NCBI GenBank assembly: GCA_947652605.1
Contig: OX393577.1
Location: forward strand, 31,747,466-31,811,465
DNA: 64,000 nucleotides
Direction: 5' to 3'
Source of the DNA: Elmis aenea
Taxonomy: Eukaryota > Arthropoda > Insecta > Coleoptera > Elmidae
Part shown: piece after piece, positions 11,701 through 20,700 of the stretch
How the letters are laid out: every line of letters begins with the position of its first letter
Position numbering within the stretch: the first letter of the stretch is position 1
Notes under the pieces: model-generated
Database searches by the model: none
What the model was told of the DNA's origin: nothing
Seen by the model: the letters and a program-made list of their open reading frames with translations, nothing else
Position numbers and translations under genes: made by a program

Positions 11701-14700
11701 CGTCGAGCTACTACTACACCGTTGCACTCTAATTTTGCCTGTCCACGTGAGAGTAAACAACTCTCGATAGCAGCGTCGCCAAAGATACAGCCAATCGCGA
11801 GTTACTCTCAGGGGCTGTATGCTTGGCGACGCTGCTATCGAGAGTAGTTTACTCTCACGTGGATAGGCACCATTAAAGTTGCAAGAAGAGAATCAAAGTA
11901 GATGCTCATAAATGCTACGTTTATGCAGAAAAATACTTGCATAGTTCGGATTAGCGAGGTGCGTTCGGACTATGACTTTAGAATGTCAAAGGTCGGATTA
12001 AAGTGTGTTCGGATTATAGAGGTTGCACCATACTTTGATCACACGTATGGCGAAAGTAAAAGTAAAACAAAGTAAATCCTTAGCGGTGGACATAACAAGC
12101 TTTGTATGTAAAAAATATATAGCGCGTTGTACGAGAACCGCGTTGTATAAAAAAAGCCGTCGTAATATCTTTAGCACGTTGTAGGAATTCGCGTTATAGA
12201 CAGGAGTCTACTGAATATGAAACTATTGTCATGTTTCTAGTAAAATAAAATTTTCAGGATAAGATTTCCTTCCTATTCTTTATAATTTCTGGTGGTAGCT
12301 AGAGCTTATTTTTTCTGATTGTTCCCGGCAATGTAATGTTTCTTTTCAGTAACATTTGCCCCAACTCGTAAGAAGTAAAAAAATTGTCGCATGTTACATT
12401 GTGTTCTTTTAGACCATTAGTAAGAGCTAGCAGCACTACCCTCTTGTCCACCTTTTTCTGGTGCACCTCCTTCTGGTCTACCGAGGTATACTTCCATTTG
12501 TACGCATAAGATTTTTCGAAATCGCAGAGTGTCCAAATTTTTATTCCGTACTTGGCTTACTAGACATATACTGTCGAAATGGAGAACGGCTTCTGAAGGG
12601 TACCAATTGCTTATCCACAGTAACAGTTTCATTCACATTGTAAAGTTTTGGTAGAACTGCGACCCATGCATACCATAATGCACGTATAGCTGCCAATTTG
12701 TCGGTGAGCGAGTTCCTTTGTCGTCCAAGCGAATAACACTTGAAATAGTGTGAAGCAGCTGTAGTGACATAGTTGCTCTGAATATGGGATGACCAACGTT
12801 TCCATCCCATAAACTAGACGTTGCTTCTCCATGGGATCTATATACGCCAGCTAAAATTAGTGTACCAAAATACGCTTCCAATTCTATTGCAGTGATTTCT
12901 TGAAATTGATCACCATAAATTTTTTTTTTTCTTCACTAATTCTAAAAACGGCATAAGTTGTTGGGTCCGGTTTGGTCCTAATAATATTTTCCATTGAAAA
13001 TCATTTTTGTTGATTTGCAGGTTCAGAGTTCCACTTGATAGTGCCATCTTTAGAAGTGACGACTATACTCGTATCAGCATTGTCTGAAGTTATAACGTCC
13101 TCATCTTCGCTTGATTTGCTCTGCACATCCTCTTCAGATAAATGATCATCTAATTTAGAATCCAAATCGTCTTTTTCAGAAGCATTTAAAACTTTTTCGA
13201 GTTCTTTGTCCGTCGAGGGTTTTTTACACATTATCGTAAATTTTTTTGTCACAAAAACCTTTATATTCAGCAGTCACCTAGCGAAATAAATGAACAGATC
13301 TGTAGCAACACTTATAAACCCAAAAATAAAATACAAGCTCTAACTTGTCGAAACGTGGACACTCGTTCAACCACGCCGAAACTTGCACGAACTTGCTTCT
13401 CTGTTTCACAACGATAACCGCCAGCCGTGCGAATTGACCTTACAAATATGAATAAAACATGTTAATGTAACAATATTAAGTTTATAATTCCATAAAAGTT
13501 TAAAAATTAACAAAATTTGGCCATCGGGTCGTTAATCCGAATACAATAAGTATAAAGCATAGGTTTGTAAAAAAAACTATTGCATATTTTTTTTGCCATG
13601 TTGTGTATGTATTTCTCACTAATATTAAGTAAGTCATAAGGTAAGAATAAAATATTTCAATAATTAAACAATTTACAGCAGTCAGAATATATTAACCGGG
13701 TCATATTGACCCGAACACAATAGGAAGGTTAAAAAGTTTAATTCATCAAATCAGGGCTGTGGAGTCAGAGTCGGAGTTTAGAAGGAATTTCTGGTCAGTG
13801 GAGTCGGAGTCAGAAAAAATGTACTGACTCCGAGTACAACAAAAAATTGCAAGGTTGTCGTTTGCCGCAAAATTTAAACTCAAATTTTAAGTTTTTTTTT
13901 TTTTTTAATATTAACACACCATTTTTATGGTGTCTTAGTATTTAATTTTGTCGGAGTCGAGCTACTAAAATTATCAAGAGACGGAGTCGACTTTTTTTTA
14001 CCGACTCCATAGCCCTGAATCAAATAGCAATTTTTTAATTTTTTTAAGTGAAAAATTATGACACATACTCAGTGCCTTTCAAAGAAAACATGAGGCCTGG
14101 GGCAGAGTGACTAAAAAAAATATATAGGTCCTCGCTTTCTTGAATTGTTTTAAAATCTGTACCGGTTCGCACTGATGACTTCCGCTTTTTTGGAATTTGT
14201 ACGGTTTTTTACAGATCGAGTTAAACATTGTGAGGCCCCCTATAATTGTGAGCGCCCAGGGCATCTGCCTTTTTTGCCCCTCCCCCTGATAGAGCCTGCA
14301 CATACTCATTGTTCACAAATGCCTGCACTTTCTTTAATTACTTCTAGAATATAAATTTATTACTGGAGTTATTGTAATCATGGTCTTGCAGTTGGCATCA
14401 AGAACAGTCAGGTGCAGATAGATAAATGTATTGATCAGAACTGCAGCACCAATTTTTTTTATCCAAAAAAGCACTAAAATCGTGCTTCATTGCTATTCAA
14501 CATTTTTTATAAAGGTTTTGCTCGTACCTATCTTGCAGTGTTTTTAAGCAAGTCGTAGGTCAAAATTTTCTGAATTAATTTTTATGTTATCCCCAATAAA
14601 AGCAAATTTTGGTTCTTTATTATGTCAAAAATTGTGCAGTTTGACACCATTTGAGTTTTAAATTCCTCATGATATTATTGTTTAAAACTATCTGTGTGTC

Positions 14701-17700
14701 TTACATTGCACCAAAGTCCAACCGGTTGATTGACGACGTCATTCACCGGTGAATTTGTGATTGCTCGAAAACAGCGGTTGAATGTAAGACGCAAGCAGTG
14801 GAACCGTGATTGTTTCTAACCTAACTTCATCTGTTGTCGTATAAGACAGTACGGTAAACTGTAATGACTGCTACCCTTTCCACAATCCACCAGAAGAACA
14901 CCGGTGGTACCAAAAACTCCCCACCGGTGTAGTGCAAGACAGACGCGATGTTTCCACCACACTTCAACCGGTTGAATGTAAGATAGTTTTTGACTGTTTT
15001 TGTGGCGCCGGTGGAATGTAAGACACACGGTATATAGCTGATTACTTTCTGGTTTATTTCTAACAATTGCTAGTTGTTGAATTAGATTACAAAAAGTTAA
15101 ATTTTTTTAGTTAAAATTTGTGACATTTACTAGTTAGTTATTTGTAAAAAACAATATATTTTAAATGTATTTTACATTTTATTATGGTACAAGAAACAGT
15201 TTAAAGTTAAACATTTAAAGTAACGAGGAAAAAATCCACATTTAAAACATTCATTCAACTCTACAAGTTTTGTATTAAATTAATGAAGTGAATGTGAAAG
15301 AAAGTTTACTTCAGAATTGTTAGGAGTGCAGTTTTGCCCTGTGAACGGCAGGGGTGGGTGATATCGAAATTATATCGATCACCCCTAGTGAACAGCATAG
15401 CAAATTAAAAGTAGTTTTGTCGAACAAATGGCACAAGTCATAGTCTTTTACAAAAAGTCCTTGCATACTTGTAAATGTGGTTAATGTATCTTTATTTATT
15501 TTAGTGGTAATCTGGGAGCGTGCCATGTACGTTTAGAAAATCCTGCACATCCTGTAAAATATCAAGGAGTTATATGTTCAATGAAAGAAAGTTTTGGTTT
15601 CATTGAGAGAGCAGATGTTGTTAAAGAGATATTTTTTCATTTTTCTGAAGCCAAAACTAAAGAAGAACTGAGATTAGGTGACGATGTTGAATTTATAATT
15701 CAAACTCGTAACGTAAGTGTAATTTTATGTTTAGAAATAAAATTTTAATTTACAATTATTTAGGGTAAAGAAGTAGCATGTAATATAATTCGTTTACCGC
15801 CTGGAACAGTAATATTTGAAGATCTGAAACCTGAAATGTTAAAAGGACAAGTTTTAAAACCGTTGGATCGTGGTCCAAATGCTAGACATCAGACTGATGC
15901 TTTACCGGGACGTATAAGATATCGTGCACCAGATCATTCAGAGGTAGAAATTGCGTTTGGTGATAAAGATCAAAAAGGTGACTTTACATTACGTCATGGA
16001 GATTGGGTGCAATTTCAAATTGCGACTGATAGACGTGATCAGTTAAATCGTGCAACTCATATATCGCTTCTCGATGAAAGTTTTGTTGTTTCTGGCGAGC
16101 GGAGGGAACAGGGTGTTGTAGCATCTATTAAAGATGGATTTGGATTTTTACGGTGTGTGGAACGTGAACCTAGATTATTTTTTCATTTTAACGAAGTATT
16201 AGATGTTGATGAAGAAATTAAAGTTAATGAGGAATTTGAATTCACCGTTGTACAAGATCAAACTAGTACATACGCAAATAATAGACAGAGTGCAATTAGG
16301 ATGAAACGTTTATCACCTGGTTCAGTACAATTTGAGACTGTAGTAGAAAGTAACTTATCTGGCGTAATTTTTAAAGAAGTTTCTCAACATAATTGGCTTA
16401 ATCGAAGTCCTACCAAAAGTCAAAATGGCCAGAATGGTAATGGCGACCATGCACCTGAGTCTGGTCTAATATCTTATCAAACAAATGGTATTAAAAAGAC
16501 GGTTCCTTTTTATTCCAAAGATTGTGACAGTAAACATTATCCTAGAATAGGAGATAAGGTAATAAACATAATATTTGGTAAATGTAGACGCACAATGTAA
16601 GCAATGTAATATTTTTTTAATTAGGTACAGTTCAACATAAATCAAATAAAACGTAACAAAGAACTGATTGCGGCAGATATTCAAGTAGTTCAGCCAGCAT
16701 CACAAACCAATGGTATTTCTAAACAAAATAATCGTAACAATTTTCATGTGTATCAAGGTTTTGTTGCTGCATTAAAAGATGGCTTTGGATTTATCGAAAC
16801 ATTACAACATGATAAAGAAGTATTTTTCCATTTTAGGTATTATTTAGTAGTATTTTGCCATTGTGTCATTTATAACATAATTTGATTTGGTTACAGTAAC
16901 TTTGATGGTGACGCAAATACATTAGAACTTGGACAAGAAGTCGAATATAATTTAGGAGGTCGTGAGAAGTCAGGTACCTGTTCATCTGCTGAAAATGTAA
17001 AAATTATAACGAAAGGAACTATCGAATTACCTAGCGTTTCTGGTGATGTTCTTGATGGGACAGTTGTAAGACCTTTGAGATCAGTTAATCCTGATCAAAC
17101 AGAGTATTCTGGTTTGATTAGAATGAGTTTTGAACAAACAGAAGAAAAAACTCAAGAGTATGAGTTTGGTATAATGGGATTAGGCAATAAAAGAGAGTTA
17201 TTGCAATTGGGAGATCCTGTTCAGTTTCAAGTTGATTCAGCTGGTAGAGCTGCAAATATAATTGCTGTTAGGAAAAAATTGAGAGCCACAGTTGATGCTA
17301 TTAAAGGGCAGTTTGGTTTCCTCGCATATGAAGTTGAAGAGGGAAAAAAATTGTTTTTTCATATGTCAGAAGTTAAAGACAATGTCAATCTTCAGGTTGG
17401 TGATCAAGTTGAATTTGTTCTCGTCACAAACCAAAGAAATGGCAAATCATCAGCATGTAATGTTGTAAAAGTTAGGTATGTGGTTTTTGTATTAATTGTA
17501 ATTGATGATTGAGTTTCCCTGACTATATGATCCTTCAACAAATCAAAATGCGACGAAAAATTAAATGATTGAATTCAATATTTTTGCATGGGAATATCAG
17601 TTTGTTTTTTCTAGCAAAGCCTAAACTAATATTTCATTTGATGTACAAAATGTTTACTGTTGAGGTCTTTAAATTAAAAATTATAAATTTTTATTGTTTA

Positions 17701-20700
17701 TATAGATTTTACATTGTTTTGTAATTGTGACATAATTTAAAAAATGGTACATCCATATATGTATAAATACCTATATTGCTAATACTTGCAATTTCTCGAA
17801 ACACACGGAACAGTACAGTATATACATCCTCTCTTTTTAATGCGGCAATTGGACCATAGCAGCTAATATAATATACAGGGTGTGTAAAAATTGGCGGAAG
17901 CGCTACACGTGGCGATTTCTTCGTAAAATTCTAAGTTGAAAATCTTAATACGAAAATGTTGTACCATGCTTGCTGTGTCTGCAAGAGGTCCTCAAAGTTT
18001 TGACATTCAGTCCTTTAATAAGCGTTATTATTAAATATTTTTTAATGAAAAAGCTGCAATTTGGAATAAAAATAAATTTCGAATAGTATTTTTTCCTAGA
18101 TATTGTGTTCTTCCTTTCAAAAATTGGTGTTGAAAATATGTAAATCACTGATTTGAATGATAATAATACATATGGCAACATTGTCATTAGCTGTCATCTC
18201 TGTTTTTCTCGTAATTATTTCTAGTTTGTGTTTTACGATACCCAAAAGTTTGCAGCTATGTTTACAAACTGAAGGCTTTCTGTTCGAACAAAAATTGTAA
18301 ATACCTAAGTAAAAATTGCTGATAAAAAAATGTCCAAACGCAAATCAATGCATGCAATGTTGCCAATTTTTTTTTTTCTTTAAATGGTTCCTGAGGCCAT
18401 AGGAAGCATGGTACAACATTTTTGGATCAAGAATTTCGACTTAGAATTTTACGAAGAACATCGTCACGTGTAGCGCTTCCGCCAATTTATAAACACCCTG
18501 TATAATTGGATTGGACAACGTGAAAAGCCCGTGTAATGGTCATGTCAATTTTGACCATTAAAATATGCCATTTGACGTTGATGAAGGATGGTTTTTTAAA
18601 AGTACAGTGAATATATATAAAAATCTGTTCAAGGTTTGTAGTTATTTGCCTCGGATTGTTAAACACTCGTGTCTGCACGTGCAATTAGCAAAAATCACAT
18701 TTGTACCATAACATCAACAACAATTTTCATGCAGATTTTGTTAATAATGTTGTTTTATTTGATTTTCTATAATTGCTGCCAACTGTCCAAGTACACCTTG
18801 GAAAGACAGAAATATTATTTTCATCTCAATTTATCAACTTCAGTCACCACTCATTGTGTAGATTGGGATTGCGCAATATAGAGGTAGTACATATATGGGT
18901 ACATCATTGTAATGAGAATTTGATTATACAAAATTATAGACAGGGTGCTTTTTAAAAATCAAAAGCTTAGGGCACTTTTGGTTTAACTGGAAATGTAATT
19001 TGCAAAATATGGTCTTTTATAACGTGTAAGATATCCAAGAGTTTAAAAATAGTAAATTTATCTAAAAAAATTATAAATTAATGTGATTCGTTTTGTTGTC
19101 ACCTGATACACAAATAACTGACCAGGGAAGGTCACGATACGTTGTCGCTAGAATTTGATTAAGGCTGTGTTTATTGCATCAAGAACATCAAAACTAAATG
19201 TTTTCTAGAGTTATACGTGCCTTTGGCCATTTTCTTCGGCAAAATAGGGGAAAAACTGAAAAGTTGATTAATAAAAGTTTTGCGATCGCATTGGCCATGA
19301 AACCGTCAGAGACAAAATCAAAATTTTTCTGTTAACCAATGCGCGCATCCTTTGCAAGTAAAATGGTGCAAAGTTTTTGAAAAAATCCTAAACGTTTCCG
19401 AAGAAAAACACAAAACACGAGGTCTTTGTAATAGTATATTGTACAACTAGTGCTGAAAGTTGAATATTTCACACGAGTATGACAGTTGAGCCACGAGCCG
19501 TCAGGCGAGTGGCTCAGTCATACGAGTGTGAAATATTCAATTCAGCACGTGTTGTACACTATGCTTTTCCGACGACCACTTAGACATAATCATTAATTCT
19601 GCAAAAAAGTTGTGAAAATAACATTTTTTTGACGTTGGTGACACTTGACACTTGTGAGGTTAGATTTGCTTCACGTTAACTTGACAGCGCGTTTAGCGTG
19701 TGTAATGTAGCGGAAATCGTCACTTTACACACGCAAAGTGAACTTTGCACACAATTTCCGGTGTCATGCGCAATTTGTCATTTTCAGTAGCAGCAAGCCG
19801 TGCGAAATTACTCGCTTTACATAGTGGTCGTCGGAAAAAACTGTTTTCCCTATGTTAAACGCCTATGCAAGTCAAGGATAGTAAACTATGAGGATGGCCC
19901 CTCCCATAAGACTAATGTATTACTGAGCTTTCCGGAAATGACGTCATTAAAAACGCAAAAATATTTAAACTGTCGCCTTAGATTTTATATTGATTGACAT
20001 TTAAATTTTGACTTATGTCAAAAACATTATACAAAAGGTGCGTATTTATATGCTTTACAGAGTTTTAATCGTAAGTAATGATTTTTAATGTTTAAAAACA
20101 TCGCTTTTTGCTTACAAAACTGAGACCGCTTTTAATGGGTCTTTTATAATATGCCACATAAAAACCTATACAATTTATATGCAGCGCTATTGCTGCAAGG
20201 ATCCAAAGATATTATTTTTATACCCATAAGGATGCGAATTTTATTCTTGTTATATGTTTTTGCTTTGTAGATCTTTTATACAACGATTTAATTCATTGCC
20301 CCGTAACTGCAACCTATGACTGCAACTGTCTAAAAACATGACGTTTTTTGATGCAACTAGTTTTAAAAGGTTGTGTATAGTACTTTATTGTAAAAAAAAA
20401 CATATTACAAGAAATTAATTAAAATCATATAGTTTTTACCCTAATAAACGGTATCGTGTTTAAGTTAAACCATGAATACATTAAGAGGAGGTAGAGGTTG
20501 CGCTGTGGCGAATTGCACTAATAACAGTGAGTAAACTAAAGGCCAGGGATGGAAAACGTAACGTAACGATACCCGATAATGTTATAATAACGATTCTACT
20601 AATTTTTTATACAATAATGTAACGATATTTTTATAACGTTATAATAACCGATAACGTTTCGTTAAAGTTATTTTGTATCGTTATTCTCTATAAATTAAAT

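Larger units (their letters stand above)
10319..12213. mobile_element. pogo/Tigger-like element inserted in the piggyBac transposase
   Basis: Inverted ends CAGTAGACTCCCGTA and GACAGGAGTCTACTG bracket 1.9 kb that splits the piggyBac reading frame. GCGTTGTATGAAATCGCG-like sequence near both ends is typical of Tigger/pogo termini. A TA lies at the left flank; the right flank is mutated to AA. No transposase is readable inside. Confidence 0.75.
9740..13732 (-). pseudogene. Degenerate piggyBac element and transposase, interrupted
   Basis: Minus-strand piggyBac-family remnant in Unr intron 5. An acidic N-terminal piece lies near 13252-13010, followed by the DDE region at about 12990-12215; its [16 protein letters not shown] stretch includes a catalytic Asp. 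After the interruption at 10319-12213 the protein resumes ([38 protein letters not shown]). It ends in a Cys-rich zinc-binding tail ([22 protein letters not shown], 9769-9870). Frameshifts and stops make it inactive. The terminal repeat on the 13732 side is intact, beginning TTAACCTTCCTATTGTG and followed by GGGTCAATATGACCC. The other terminus was not found and may be lost next to the foldback at 8904-9704. Confidence 0.88.

Noticed and set aside
14816..15066. Two overlapping minus-strand ORFs of 70-79 codons
   Set aside because: They translate the repeated CCGGT/TGTAAGAC word of a MITE and share peptide fragments because of that.
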